Below, piece by piece: positions 42,095-51,210 of a stretch of DNA of 64,000 bases; within the stretch, counting starts at the first letter, position 1, and every line of letters starts with the position of its first letter. The position numbers were made by a program, and so were the translations under genes. The notes beneath the pieces were generated by a model that saw nothing but the letters and a program-made list of their open reading frames with translations, ran no database searches and was not told the origin of the DNA. The stretch is from Pseudodesulfovibrio cashew (GTDB lineage Bacteria > Desulfobacterota > Desulfovibrionia > Desulfovibrionales > Desulfovibrionaceae): assembly GCF_009762795.1 (NCBI RefSeq), contig NZ_CP046400.1:2767501-2831500 (forward strand). Reading direction: 5' to 3'.

Positions 42095-42961
42095 CTACCC
42101 GTAGATGACGATGGCGGCTGCTCCGGCGGTCATGATCAGTGTGCCTGCCAGGCGGTAGCTGATGCCGCGCTCCTTGAACAGAACCCTGCCATAGATAACC
42201 GAAAAGATGCCTGCCATCCTTTTTATGGTGATCATGTAAGCTGCGGCGGCCATGGACATGGCCATGTTGTGGCTGAGGACCTCGCAGAACAGGATAAGAC
42301 CGGAGCCCATGGCGAGCAGCGGTTTGCGCGTCACGGCTCTGGCCGACGCCTTGCCCGTGCCGATGAGTACCAGAGGGATGAGCAGACCCAGCAGGCTGAA
42401 GAGCAGCATGGACGTGTACATCGGCGAGGAGTGGATGATCATCACCTTGCCGCCTACCGAGGTCAGGGCGTAGATGGCGGCCACGATCAGCATCAGCAGT
42501 GAGCCCGGTTCCCTGAAAATCGCCTTGATCGGGCCGAGAATGCCGAATCGGGCGCTGTCCAGATTGATCACGTAGCCACCGGCGACCACCAGTAACATTC
42601 CCGCCATGCCGGGCAGGCTGAGCGTCTCATGCAGGATCAGGTCTCCAGAGACCAGCACGAAGACAGGCGTGAAGCTGAGAAAGGGCAGGGTAAGCGATAG
42701 AGGCGAAAGGTGGATGGCGCGGTAGTGCAGGATGAAGCCGACCATGGTCAACGGTAGGACCCACGCCATGGCCGGGTAGAAGCCCGGGCCGATCTCGGGC
42801 TTGTCAACGAACAGCAGCCCTATGGCGCAAAGGGGCGCGGCATAGAGAAAAGGTATGATGCTCATCTCCCACGGCGAGACGTCCGAGAAGAACCGTTTCA
42901 GATAGGCGGAGTTGGACGCCATGCAGAATGCCGCCGAAAGAGAGAGGAAGAACCAAGTCAT
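42095..42961 (-). CDS. DMT-superfamily (EamA-like) transporter
   Basis: 288 aa with about ten hydrophobic segments in two halves, the EamA/DMT layout: FFLSLSAAFCMASNSAYLKR at the start, then PLSLTLPFLSFTPVFVLVSG and GMAGMLLVVAGGYVINLDSA at the end of the first half. A metabolite exporter or importer of the inner membrane; the substrate is unknown. Divergent from psd. Confidence 0.8.
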   Translation of the reverse strand: MTWFFLSLSAAFCMASNSAYLKRFFSDVSPWEMSIIPFLYAAPLCAIGLLFVDKPEIGPGFYPAMAWVLPLTMVGFILHYRAIHLSPLSLTLPFLSFTPVFVLVSGDLILHETLSLPGMAGMLLVVAGGYVINLDSARFGILGPIKAIFREPGSLLMLIVAAIYALTSVGGKVMIIHSSPMYTSMLLFSLLGLLIPLVLIGTGKASARAVTRKPLLAMGSGLILFCEVLSHNMAMSMAAAAYMITIKRMAGIFSVIYGRVLFKERGISYRLAGTLIMTAGAAAIVIYG

Positions 42962-42969
42962 GGGCAGGG

Positions 42970-42991
42970 TATACGTTCAGACGTATATAAT
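42970..42991 (+). promoter_or_regulatory. promoter/operator region upstream of psd
   Basis: TATACGT-TCAG-ACGTATA (42970-42987) is an inverted repeat with 7-base arms. It overlaps a consensus -10 TATAAT at 42986-42991, a typical place for a repressor. No good -35 is seen. Confidence 0.45.
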
Positions 42992-43066
42992 GTAAAAACA
43001 AACTTGCCTATCGGCCCTGTGACGGGTAAGGACGGGGAAATTCGGAAAATAAGGAGCGAGACGACC

Positions 43067-43714
43067 ATGCACAAACCGTCCGTCGGCGTTGCCCTGGAAG
43101 GGCTGCCCTACATCATCATCTCCGCCTTTGCGACCCTGCTTTTCGCCGTACTGGACTGTTGGTTCATGGCGCTTCTGCTTTTGGGCCTGACCTGCTTCAT
43201 CGGCCACTTCTTCCGCGATCCCGAGCGCGTGGGCCCGGAAAACGCCGATGCCGTGTGTTCCCCTGCGGATGGCCGTGTGATCAAGGTCGCCAGGGAAACC
43301 GATCCGGTCTCCGGCGAGTCCCGTCAGGTCATCGCCATATTCATGAACGTCTTCAACGTGCACGTGAACCGCATGCCGGTCTCGGGCAAGATCGAACTCA
43401 TTCGCTACATCCCCGGCAAATTTTTCAATGCCTCCTTCGACAAGGCGAGCGAGGACAACGAACGGAACGTCGTGGTCGTCACGGGCAAAGGTAACCAGCG
43501 GTTTACCATGGTCCAGATCGCGGGCCTCATCGCCCGGCGTATCGTCTGCTGGGCCGAACCTCAGGATAAACTCAAGCGCGGAGAGCGGTTTGGTTTGATT
43601 AAGTTTGGTTCCAGAGTTGACCTTTACATCCCGGATGGCTATGAACCAACTGTCACCATCGGCCAGAAGGTCGTTGCCGGCGAGACCGCAGTGGCGGACA
43701 AGCGTAAGGCGTAA
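43067..43714 (+). CDS. psd: phosphatidylserine decarboxylase (short type)
   Basis: Converts phosphatidylserine to phosphatidylethanolamine. The autocleavage site is FGSRVDLYIP (Gly-Ser, giving the pyruvoyl group). VCSPADGRVIKV and the FMNVFNVHVNRMPVSG core match the short, archaeal-type Psd, 215 aa. ATG at 43067 follows AAGGAG. Two N-terminal membrane segments (IIISAFATLLFAVLDCWFMA) anchor it. pssA follows 33 bases later. Confidence 0.93.
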   Translation: MHKPSVGVALEGLPYIIISAFATLLFAVLDCWFMALLLLGLTCFIGHFFRDPERVGPENADAVCSPADGRVIKVARETDPVSGESRQVIAIFMNVFNVHVNRMPVSGKIELIRYIPGKFFNASFDKASEDNERNVVVVTGKGNQRFTMVQIAGLIARRIVCWAEPQDKLKRGERFGLIKFGSRVDLYIPDGYEPTVTIGQKVVAGETAVADKRKA

Positions 43715-43747
43715 AACGGGATAAGCTAAGTTAAACAAATAGTTATT

Positions 43748-44518
43748 ATGGCCAAGGAAAAGAAATTGCCGCGCCACAAGAGCGTCTACCTCCTTCCGAA
43801 CCTGCTGACTACGGCCAGCTTGTTTCTCGGCTTTTTGGGATTGACCTGGGCAATCAAGGGGGACTACGCCTCCTGCGCCCTGTGCATCCTGTCGAGTTGC
43901 GTGTTCGACGGACTGGACGGCAAAGTGGCCCGCCTGACCGGCACCACCAGCGAGTTCGGGGTCCAGTTGGACTCCCTGGCTGACTTGGTGGCCTTCGGCG
44001 TGGTCCCGGCAACCATGGCCTATCTCTGGATGCTCAACGACTTTGGCCGGCTGGGGCTCATGGCAGCGTTTCTGTTCATGGCCTGCGGTGCTTTGCGCCT
44101 GGCCCGATTCAACGTCCAGGCGGCCACCAGTTCCAAGAAGCACTTCGTGGGCTTGCCTATTCCTGCGGCGGCCTGCACCCTGGCCACCTTGGTCCTCTTC
44201 ACCGAGTATGTGCCCGAGCAGTATATGCACTCCGTGCTGCCCATCTTCACGCTCGGCTTGGTCTATGTGTTGTCCTTCTTCATGGTCAGCACCGTCCGCT
44301 TTTATTCCTTCAAGGAAATCAGTGCCTTCAAGGCGCATGCCTTCAGTTGGATGGTCACCGCCGTCCTGCTCTTCTCCCTGATTGCCTCGCGCCCCAAGGT
44401 GCTGGGCTTCGTCTTCTTCATGGGCTACCTCATCTCCGGCCCGATCTACACCCTCGTTCTACTATCCCGCTACGGCAAACGACTACTACGGGATAGCTCC
44501 AGCGAAGAGCTAGGTTAG
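43748..44518 (+). CDS. pssA: CDP-diacylglycerol--serine O-phosphatidyltransferase
   Basis: Makes phosphatidylserine from CDP-diacylglycerol and serine, feeding Psd. It contains an exact CDP-alcohol phosphotransferase motif D-G-x2-A-R-x8-G-x3-D-x3-D within residues starting DGKVARLTG. About six to eight membrane segments. 256 aa. Confidence 0.93.
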   Translation: MAKEKKLPRHKSVYLLPNLLTTASLFLGFLGLTWAIKGDYASCALCILSSCVFDGLDGKVARLTGTTSEFGVQLDSLADLVAFGVVPATMAYLWMLNDFGRLGLMAAFLFMACGALRLARFNVQAATSSKKHFVGLPIPAAACTLATLVLFTEYVPEQYMHSVLPIFTLGLVYVLSFFMVSTVRFYSFKEISAFKAHAFSWMVTAVLLFSLIASRPKVLGFVFFMGYLISGPIYTLVLLSRYGKRLLRDSSSEELG

Positions 44519-44537
44519 CTCTCACTCATCCCATATT

Positions 44538-44550
44538 AGTACGTCGTACT
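44538..44550. promoter_or_regulatory. 13-base palindrome upstream of leuA
   Basis: AGTACG-T-CGTACT lies 102 bases before the leuA ATG in an otherwise featureless 133-base gap after pssA. It may be an operator for the leucine operon. Confidence 0.35.
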
Positions 44551-44651
44551 GACCACGAGTTGCCACGCGCGGGTGCGTGTTGGCGCTTGCATACCCATAC
44601 GCAAACAATTATGAACATACCCCCGGAAGGGGCAAAGTATCGGAGGATACC

Positions 44652-46187
44652 ATGGCAGACAGAGTGTACGTATTCGACACCACCTTGCGTGACGGCGAAC
44701 AATCTCCGGGCGCAACCATGAACCTGGACGAGAAAATCCGCATGGCCCGCCAATTGGAAACCCTGGGCGTGGACATTATAGAAGCCGGTTTTCCCATCGC
44801 CAGCGAAGGTGACTTCGAAGCGGTCCGGGCCATCGCCAAGGCCGTTGACAACGTCCAGGTCGCGGGCCTGTGCCGTGCAGTCAAGGGCGACATCGATCGC
44901 TGCTGGGAAGCGGTGAAGGAAGCCAAGCATCCGCGTATTCATACCTTCCTCGCCACCAGTGAAATTCATATGAAACACAAGCTGGGCAAGACCGCCGATC
45001 AGGTGCTGGTCATGGCCGAGAACGCGGTCAAACACGCCCGGCAGTACACGGACAACGTGGAGTTTTCCGCCGAGGACGCTTCTCGTTCCGACTGGGACTT
45101 TCTGGTCAAGGTCACCGAGACCGTTATTGCGGCCGGGGCCAAGGTGGTCAATATCCCGGATACCGTGGGCTACACCCAGCCGTTTGAGTACTATGAATTG
45201 ATCAAGTACCTGATGGACAACGTGAAGAACATCGACGACGCTATCATTTCCGTCCATTGCCATAACGATCTGGGGTCTGCAGTGGCCAACAGCCTGGCCG
45301 CCATCCGCGCCGGAGCCCGCCAGGTGGAGTGCACCGTACTCGGCATCGGCGAGCGCGCTGGCAACGCCGCCCTGGAAGATTTGGTCATGGCGCTGAACAC
45401 CCGCAAGGAGCTCTACAATGTGGAGACCGGCATCGTCACCGAGCAGATCTTCCCCTCCTGCCGTCGTCTCTCCCAGATCATAGGCATGCCGATCCCGCCC
45501 AACAAGGCCATCGTGGGCGCCAACGCCTTTGCTCACGAGTCCGGCGTGCACCAGGACGGCGTCATCAAGAATCGCCTGACCTACGAGATCATGACTCCGG
45601 CCTCCATCGGACGGACTTCCAATGACATCGTCATCGGCAAGCATTCCGGCTCCCACGCGGTCAAGAACAAGGCCGAGGAGCTGGGATACGAATTGGATGA
45701 CGAGCAGGTCCAGGTGCTCTTCAAGGCGGTCAAGGATTTGGCCGACAAGAAGGAGCAGGTCTTTGACGAGGACGTGGAGGCGCTCATTCTGGAGAAAGTC
45801 TACCGCCGTCTGGACAAGTTCCGGTTGGTGGACATGTCGGTCTTTTCCGGCACCGGCGACGTACCCCCGCATGCGGCGGTGGTTATGGAGTTCGGGGAAG
45901 AGGGCGGCGAGACTGAGGTCCGCAAGACCAGCTCCTTTGGCGAAGGTTCCATTGACGCCGTGTTCCAGTCCATCTACAGCTTGGTGGGGGTTGCCCCGAA
46001 ACTCGAAGTCTACTCGGTCAACGCCGTTACCGAAGGGTCCGACGCCCTGGCCGGTGTTGCCGTGCGCATAGAAGATTCAGGCGTCAAGGCCGTGGGCCGC
46101 GCCAACGACGGCGATGTCGTCAAGGCCAGCGCCTTGGCCATGATCAACGCCCTGAACAGAATGGATAAAGCCAAAGAGGAGAAATAG
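44652..46187 (+). CDS. leuA: 2-isopropylmalate synthase
   Basis: First step of leucine synthesis: acetyl-CoA plus 2-oxoisovalerate. TTLRDGEQSPGATMN at the N-terminus, VHCHNDLGSAVANSLAAI in the TIM barrel, and a C-terminal regulatory domain (VEALILEKVYRRLDKFRLVD onward) that binds leucine for feedback inhibition. 511 aa from ATG 44652 (GGAGGATACC before it). leuC starts three bases after its stop. Confidence 0.95.
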   Translation: MADRVYVFDTTLRDGEQSPGATMNLDEKIRMARQLETLGVDIIEAGFPIASEGDFEAVRAIAKAVDNVQVAGLCRAVKGDIDRCWEAVKEAKHPRIHTFLATSEIHMKHKLGKTADQVLVMAENAVKHARQYTDNVEFSAEDASRSDWDFLVKVTETVIAAGAKVVNIPDTVGYTQPFEYYELIKYLMDNVKNIDDAIISVHCHNDLGSAVANSLAAIRAGARQVECTVLGIGERAGNAALEDLVMALNTRKELYNVETGIVTEQIFPSCRRLSQIIGMPIPPNKAIVGANAFAHESGVHQDGVIKNRLTYEIMTPASIGRTSNDIVIGKHSGSHAVKNKAEELGYELDDEQVQVLFKAVKDLADKKEQVFDEDVEALILEKVYRRLDKFRLVDMSVFSGTGDVPPHAAVVMEFGEEGGETEVRKTSSFGEGSIDAVFQSIYSLVGVAPKLEVYSVNAVTEGSDALAGVAVRIEDSGVKAVGRANDGDVVKASALAMINALNRMDKAKEEK

Positions 46188-46190
46188 ACC

Positions 46191-47450
46191 ATGGGTCAGA
46201 CGTTAGCTGAAAAAATCCTGCAGAATCATACGGACCAGGAGATCACCGAGGCCGGACAGATCGTCCAGTGTTCGGTGGACATGGTCCTGGCCAACGACAT
46301 TACCGCCCCCCTGGCCATCAAGTCGTTCAAGGCCATGGGCGCGAAGAAAGTGTTCGACAAGGACAAGATTTCCCTGGTCTGCGATCACTTCACCCCGAAC
46401 AAGGACATTGACTCCGCCGAGCAGGTCAAGGTCGTCCGAGAGTTCGCCGAGGAAATGGGAGTGACCCATTACTATGAATGCGGCGAGGTCGGCGTGGAAC
46501 ACGCGCTGCTGCCCGAGAAGGGCATCGTTGGTCCCGGTGACATCGTTGTGGGCGCTGACTCCCACACCTGCACCTACGGCGGTCTGGGCGCTTTCGCCAC
46601 GGGCATGGGCTCCACCGACATCGGCGCGGCCATGGCTCTGGGCGAGACCTGGTTCAAGGTGCCGCCGACCATCCGCGTGAACCTGACTGGTACGCCCAAG
46701 GAGTACGTGGGCGCCAAGGACTTCGTCCTCAACCAGATCGGTCGCCTGGGCGTCTCCGGCGCGCTGTACAAGGCTCTGGAATACGGCGGCGAGGTAGTCG
46801 ACAACATGTCCATGGAAGGGCGGATGACCATCGCCAACATGGCCATCGAGGCAGGCGGCAAGGTCGGCCTGTTCCCGGTGGACGCCAAGACCCTTGAGTA
46901 CGCGAAGCAGGCCGGTTTCTCCGGGGGCGTGGCCATGACCGCCGACGCCGACGCCGTGTACGAGCAGGTCCTGAATATCGACGTTACCGACATGGACCCG
47001 CAGGTTGCCTGCCCGCACTTGCCGGACAACGTCAAGCCTGTTGACGAGACCGCCGGTCTCAACATCCACCAGGCCGTTATCGGCTCCTGCACCAACGGTC
47101 GCATCGAGGACATGCGCGAGGCTGCTGCCATCCTCAAGGGCCGCAAGGTTGACCCCAAGGTCCGCTGCATCATTCTGCCCGCCACTCCCTCCATCTGGAA
47201 GGCGTGCATGAGCGAAGGGCTGATGGAAATCTTCATGGACGCCGGTTGCATCGTGGGCCCGCCCACCTGCGGCCCGTGCCTGGGTGGTCACATGGGCATC
47301 CTGGCGGGCGGCGAGCGCGCCATTGCCACCACCAACCGCAACTTCAAGGGCCGCATGGGCTCCCTGGAGTCCGAGGTCTTCCTGTCCAACCCCGCCGTGG
47401 CCGCTGCCAGTGCCGTGGCCGGTGAGATCATCAACCCCGCCAAGCTGTAG
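46191..47450 (+). CDS. leuC: 3-isopropylmalate dehydratase large subunit
   Basis: Isomerises isopropylmalate with LeuD, using a 4Fe-4S cluster. Cluster Cys in GSCTNGRIEDM and GPPTCGPCLGGH; ADSHTCTYGGLGAFATGMG is the aconitase motif. 419 aa, the short LeuC type common in anaerobes and archaea. leuD starts nine bases later. Confidence 0.95.
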   Translation: MGQTLAEKILQNHTDQEITEAGQIVQCSVDMVLANDITAPLAIKSFKAMGAKKVFDKDKISLVCDHFTPNKDIDSAEQVKVVREFAEEMGVTHYYECGEVGVEHALLPEKGIVGPGDIVVGADSHTCTYGGLGAFATGMGSTDIGAAMALGETWFKVPPTIRVNLTGTPKEYVGAKDFVLNQIGRLGVSGALYKALEYGGEVVDNMSMEGRMTIANMAIEAGGKVGLFPVDAKTLEYAKQAGFSGGVAMTADADAVYEQVLNIDVTDMDPQVACPHLPDNVKPVDETAGLNIHQAVIGSCTNGRIEDMREAAAILKGRKVDPKVRCIILPATPSIWKACMSEGLMEIFMDAGCIVGPPTCGPCLGGHMGILAGGERAIATTNRNFKGRMGSLESEVFLSNPAVAAASAVAGEIINPAKL

Positions 47451-47459
47451 GAGGCGACA

Positions 47460-47951
47460 ATGAACGTTACCGGAACCGCCCATAAAGTGGGCGATCATAT
47501 CGATACGGACGCCATCATCCCGGCTCGTTTCCTGGTCACCACTGATGCCAAGGAGCTGGGTGCCAACTGCATGGAAGGCCTGGAGGCCGGATGGGTGGAA
47601 CGCGTCAAGGAGAACGACGTAATGGTCGGCGGTGTTAACTTCGGCTGCGGCTCTTCCCGCGAGCACGCGCCCATCTCCATCCTCGGTGCGGGCATCCCCG
47701 TGGTCATCGCCCACAGTTTTGCGCGCATCTTCTACCGCAACGGCTTCAATATGGGCCTGGTGCTGCTGGAGATCGGCGATGATATCGACAAGTTCAGCGA
47801 CAAGGACGAGATCGAGGTGGATACCGCCACTGGCGCGATCAAGAATCTGACCACCGGCGTGACCGTCCAGGCCGCCGCTGTTCCCCCGTTCATGCAGGAA
47901 ATCCTGAATGCGGGCGGACTGGTCGAATACGCCAAGAAGAAGCTGGCGTAG
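47460..47951 (+). CDS. leuD: 3-isopropylmalate dehydratase small subunit
   Basis: 163-aa swivelling-domain subunit with [10 protein letters not shown] near residue 61 and the [10 protein letters not shown] start. Works with LeuC. Confidence 0.95.
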   Translation: MNVTGTAHKVGDHIDTDAIIPARFLVTTDAKELGANCMEGLEAGWVERVKENDVMVGGVNFGCGSSREHAPISILGAGIPVVIAHSFARIFYRNGFNMGLVLLEIGDDIDKFSDKDEIEVDTATGAIKNLTTGVTVQAAAVPPFMQEILNAGGLVEYAKKKLA

Positions 47952-48038
47952 AGTTTGAATGGAGCCGCCTTCGGCGGAAATGAAGGGTGGTTTCGCCTCT
48001 GGCGGCCAATGGGGTGCGCCCCCTTTGGAAACCCTATA

Positions 48039-48176
48039 TGCGCCTTTGGCGCAGGTGAATATTAAGTTTTGCCGTTAAGCACCCGCGAAGCGGCGACAAA
48101 AAGTTTAGGAGAGTCCGGAGAACCCTTTTCAAAGGGTTCTCTGGTCCCGCCAAAGGCGCCCCCCGGAGGGGTGCCG
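48039..48176. repeat. hairpin-rich intergenic repeat between leuD and leuB
   Basis: Contains TGCGCC-TTT-GGCGCA (48039-48053), an 11-base perfect stem GAGAACCCTTT-TC-AAAGGGTTCTC (48118-48141) and a GC-rich imperfect hairpin (about 48155-48175). It breaks the otherwise tight leu operon with 255 gene-free bases. The style matches the interspersed intergenic repeats of Desulfovibrio-type genomes. It may lower or tune leuB expression or stabilise mRNA. Confidence 0.55.
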
Positions 48177-48206
48177 GAGGCATCCATACCAAGGAGATAG
48201 TCAATC

Positions 48207-49274
48207 ATGAAGATTTGTGTACTGCCCGGTGACGGGATCGGCCCGGAGATCGTGGCCCAGGGCCTACGCGTACTGGACGCGGTGGGCGAGAAGTTCGGCC
48301 GCACTTTCGAGACCACCGAGGCCCTGATCGGCGGCGCGGCCATCGACGCCGCTGGCGAGCCCCTGCCCGCCGAGACCGTGGCCAAGTGCAAGGACGCTGA
48401 CGCCGTGCTGCTCGGTGCGGTGGGCGGCCCCAAGTGGGATACCATCGACCCGGCCATTCGTCCGGAGAAAGGACTGCTTGGCATCCGCAAGGCGCTGGGC
48501 CTGTTCGCCAACCTTCGCCCCGCCAAGCTGTTCCCGCAGTTGGCCGACGCCTGCTACCTGCGCCCGGACATCGTGGCCCGCGGCCTGGATGTCATGGTCG
48601 TTCGCGAGCTGACCGGCGGCATCTACTTCGGCGAGCCGCGTTTTGACGGCGAGAAGGACGGCGAGCGTTTCGGTTACAATACCATGACCTACTACGAGCA
48701 CGAAATCCGCCGCATCGCCAAGCTGGCCTTCGAGGCCGCTCGCAAGCGTTCCGGCCGGGTCTGCTCCGTGGACAAGGCCAACGTCCTGGACGTCTCCCGC
48801 GTCTGGCGCGAGATCGTCATCGACGAGCACAAGAATTACGCCGACGTCGAGCTGGAGCACCTGTACGTGGACAACGCAGCCATGCAGTTGGTGCGCGACC
48901 CCTCTCAGTTCGACGTGATCGTCACCGGCAACCTGTTCGGTGACATCCTGTCCGACGAGGCCGCGGCCATCACCGGTTCTATCGGTATGCTGCCGTCCGC
49001 CTCTCTCGGAGCGGAAAATCCGGGTCTGTACGAGCCTATCCACGGCTCCGCCCCGGACATTGCGGGCCAGGACAAGGCCAACCCGCTGGCCACCATTCTG
49101 TCCGTGTCCATGATGCTGCGCCACGCCTTTGACATGGCCGAGGAAGCGGACTGCATGGAGCAGGCCGTGGAGAAGACCCTGGAGCAGGGCTACCGTACCG
49201 GCGACATCTGGCAGGAAGGCGGCAAGTCCGTGGGCTGCACGGCAATGGCCGACGCCGTTCTCGCCAATCTGTAG
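48207..49274 (+). CDS. leuB: 3-isopropylmalate dehydrogenase
   Basis: Third step of leucine synthesis. [15 protein letters not shown] at the start, the [14 protein letters not shown] substrate loop, and the [17 protein letters not shown] signature. 355 aa. Separated from leuD by a 255-base hairpin-rich repeat and closed by a strong terminator. Confidence 0.95.
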   Translation: MKICVLPGDGIGPEIVAQGLRVLDAVGEKFGRTFETTEALIGGAAIDAAGEPLPAETVAKCKDADAVLLGAVGGPKWDTIDPAIRPEKGLLGIRKALGLFANLRPAKLFPQLADACYLRPDIVARGLDVMVVRELTGGIYFGEPRFDGEKDGERFGYNTMTYYEHEIRRIAKLAFEAARKRSGRVCSVDKANVLDVSRVWREIVIDEHKNYADVELEHLYVDNAAMQLVRDPSQFDVIVTGNLFGDILSDEAAAITGSIGMLPSASLGAENPGLYEPIHGSAPDIAGQDKANPLATILSVSMMLRHAFDMAEEADCMEQAVEKTLEQGYRTGDIWQEGGKSVGCTAMADAVLANL

Positions 49275-49295
49275 TCGACAGCTGAAACATAATTG

Positions 49296-49330
49296 AAAGG
49301 GCCGTCCTCCAGAGGAGGACGGCCCTTTTT
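49296..49330. terminator. rho-independent terminator of leu operon
   Basis: AAGGGCCGTCCTCC-AGA-GGAGGACGGCCCTT with a T-run on the right and A-rich bases on the left. It can also stop the convergent gene. Confidence 0.9.
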
Positions 49331-50026
49331 CTATTGCTGGGCGTCCAGTATCTCCTGCAACCGTTGTTTCAACTTGGGCGATGCCTCGGGCAGAGCTTCC
49401 CGGATTGTTTCAACCACGATGGGGTGCTGCTTGGCGTTGACCGTCAAGGACCAGCGAGCGGTGGCCTGGACCAGGGTTATCTTTCCATCGGGTTCGCCGC
49501 CGTCCAGGGCGGTGATGATTTTTTTGATGGGCCACTTCTCGCCCGTTGCGCCGAAGATGGCCCAGAAGCAGTCCAGGTGAAATGGGTTCGGGCGGGAAAT
49601 TGCCTTGAGGTTAGGCTTGCGGGCTTTCAGCAGCCGGGCGGCATGAGTGCTCCCTTTGGCCGCCATTTTCGTCAGGTACTTGTGTCCGTATTCGTCATGC
49701 ATCAGCCAGGCGGCTGCAATAGCCACCTGTTGGCGCTGCGGCGGGAAGCCTTCGGCCTTGGCAAGGGTCTCTGGAGCGTATTGCGGAGCTCCGTCCAGAG
49801 CAGTGGCCAGGAACAGGGCCGCCAGGTTCAGAGTGTCTGAGTCTTTGGGCGGGTGATTAGTCCAGAAAGCGAGATAGGCGGGTAGCAGCTCCGGGGTGGG
49901 ATGAAGGTAGTAATGCATCTCGTCCAGTGGCGAAGACGCCGCATCGGTTCCCGTTTGGGCCAACGCCGGAGGAATGACGAGACAGGTGAGAAGAAGCAGG
50001 GTGGCTAAGTGGGAGAGTCTGGACAT
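49331..50026 (-). CDS. exported hypothetical protein, 231 aa
   Basis: A signal peptide (HLATLLLLTCLVIPPALAQ) directs export. The mature part is helical (AYLAFWTNHPPKDSDTLNL, IAAAWLMHDEYGHKYLTKMA), with no enzymatic motif. ATG at 50026 opens the signal peptide; an earlier start at 50047 would overlap the upstream gene. Last of three unknown minus-strand genes. Confidence 0.65.
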   Translation of the reverse strand: MSRLSHLATLLLLTCLVIPPALAQTGTDAASSPLDEMHYYLHPTPELLPAYLAFWTNHPPKDSDTLNLAALFLATALDGAPQYAPETLAKAEGFPPQRQQVAIAAAWLMHDEYGHKYLTKMAAKGSTHAARLLKARKPNLKAISRPNPFHLDCFWAIFGATGEKWPIKKIITALDGGEPDGKITLVQATARWSLTVNAKQHPIVVETIREALPEASPKLKQRLQEILDAQQ

Positions 50027-50043
50027 GGAAGGCTGAAGTCGAA

Positions 50044-50514
50044 TCAATCGTTGAGCCCTGTCGCCTTGGATTTGATCTTGTTGACTTTCATGGCCTTTTG
50101 GGCCGTCTTTAGGTCGATGTAGCCCAAGGCCAGGCAGGAGCCGAGAAAGTCCATCTTGAGCACGCTCATCTTTTGCATGACCTTCTCGTTCTGCTCTAGA
50201 GATATCTTGCCCTCCTGAAGCAGGTAGCGGCTGACCTTCTGGTCCTCGTTCTCATCCTCTATGCCCAAGTCTCCGGCTGAGACGGTTTTGATGCCGTCCT
50301 GGCTGTTTTTCAGGGTGGAGAGCTTTCTTTCCTTGTCCTCCAGCTCCTTCCGCAGCTCCTTGCGTTGCTTCAGCATGAACTCGAGTCTGTGCTCCATGGA
50401 TCGTTTCTGGGAGTCCAATGCGTTGACCTCCCTGACTCTCTGAGCAGAGATCTTGTTTATGGCCAGGAACAGGAGAACCGCGCTGACCAGGAGAATAAGG
50501 AAGAGGGTAATCAT
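50044..50514 (-). CDS. membrane-anchored coiled-coil protein, 156 aa
   Basis: N-terminal membrane segment (LFLILLVSAVLLFLAINKI), then a coiled coil (SMEHRLEFMLKQRKELRKEL) and a short C-terminal unit (ISLEQNEKVMQKMSVLKMDF). Unrecognised. The gene is eight bases after the small coiled-coil gene at 50523, with the same design, and the two may form a complex. Confidence 0.65.
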   Translation of the reverse strand: MITLFLILLVSAVLLFLAINKISAQRVREVNALDSQKRSMEHRLEFMLKQRKELRKELEDKERKLSTLKNSQDGIKTVSAGDLGIEDENEDQKVSRYLLQEGKISLEQNEKVMQKMSVLKMDFLGSCLALGYIDLKTAQKAMKVNKIKSKATGLND

Positions 50515-50522
50515 AGTGTCGG

Positions 50523-50756
50523 TTAGTTGCTCAGGATGTCGATCTCTTCATCCAAGGTTTCGATCTTGACTTTGAGGTCGATGATTTCTTTTTCAACCAC
50601 GTCGATTTTCTGGGAAAGCTTTTGGGAATACGAGGCCACTTCGTTCTTCTTGCGTCGGACCTGGTCCGAATTGCTGTGGTAATGGACCATGATCATCGCC
50701 ACGCAGATGAAAACGACCATTACGATAAGAAGCGATAGTGTGCTGATGTCCAACAT
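50523..50756 (-). CDS. small membrane-anchored coiled-coil protein, 77 aa
   Basis: One membrane segment at the N-terminus (LSLLIVMVVFICVAMIMVHY), then a coiled coil (KIDVVEKEIIDLKVKIETLD). Resembles FtsB/FtsL-style bitopic proteins in layout only. First of three tightly spaced unknown genes. Confidence 0.6.
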   Translation of the reverse strand: MLDISTLSLLIVMVVFICVAMIMVHYHSNSDQVRRKKNEVASYSQKLSQKIDVVEKEIIDLKVKIETLDEEIDILSN

Positions 50757-50875
50757 GTAAACAATCCGTTGCGGTTTGGTTGTTTGTTTAATTTCTAGGT
50801 ATCGACTTTACTTTTACATTGAAGTCAAAGGTTTGACAAGGTGTGCAAATGTAGGGGGTTTGGGGAGCCGACGAG

Positions 50876-51130
50876 TTACGCCATATGCTCGAGCAGAAAG
50901 TTTATCTTTTTGTATCTTGGCTGTTTCTTTACTTTTATTTCGAGTCGGAGGGCATCGCTCCGGCTTTTCGTACTTACGCAGGCCTCAAGGGAAACCGGTG
51001 TCCTGCTCCGGGTGTATTTTGCGCCGGTGCCCGAGTTGTGCTGATCGATGCGGCGTTTTACGTCCGTGGTCACGCCGCAGTAAAGAGTGTCGTCGGCGCA
51101 GCGGAGGAGATAGACGTACCAGGTGGGCAT
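50876..51130 (-). CDS. GIY-YIG family protein (UPF0213-like)
   Basis: 84 aa that consist of a single GIY-YIG domain: WYVYLLRCADDTLYCGVTTD, then the helix Arg in KRRIDQHNSG and RSDALRLEIKVK. The small YhbQ-like proteins act on DNA or are of unknown role. It lies between the coiled-coil genes and the ABC-F gene, opposite to the latter; the stretch 50757-51210 holds no other gene. Confidence 0.85.
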   Translation of the reverse strand: MPTWYVYLLRCADDTLYCGVTTDVKRRIDQHNSGTGAKYTRSRTPVSLEACVSTKSRSDALRLEIKVKKQPRYKKINFLLEHMA

Positions 51131-51210
51131 GGGGCGGTTGTAGCCAATGGGCGCGGGGCGGTAAAGAGGGCGCTTGCATATTGCCCGTGACCATTATATT
51201 CCCTTCACCC

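Noticed and set aside
42977-44338. Minus-strand ORF of 453 codons opposite psd and pssA
   Set aside because: Shadow of two enzymes with exact active-site motifs; translation is Gln/Gly/His-rich and without family resemblance.
44526-45872. Minus-strand ORF of 448 codons opposite leuA
   Set aside because: Antisense shadow of leuA; no ribosome binding site or domain.
46203-47714. Minus-strand ORF of 503 codons opposite leuC/leuD
   Set aside because: Antisense shadow covering two real genes; His/Gly/Asp-rich translation typical of GC-rich shadows.
50776-51210. Extended N-terminus of the ABC-F protein
   Set aside because: The extra 145 residues run through the GIY-YIG gene on the other strand; ABC-F proteins start directly with the first ATPase domain at 51211.
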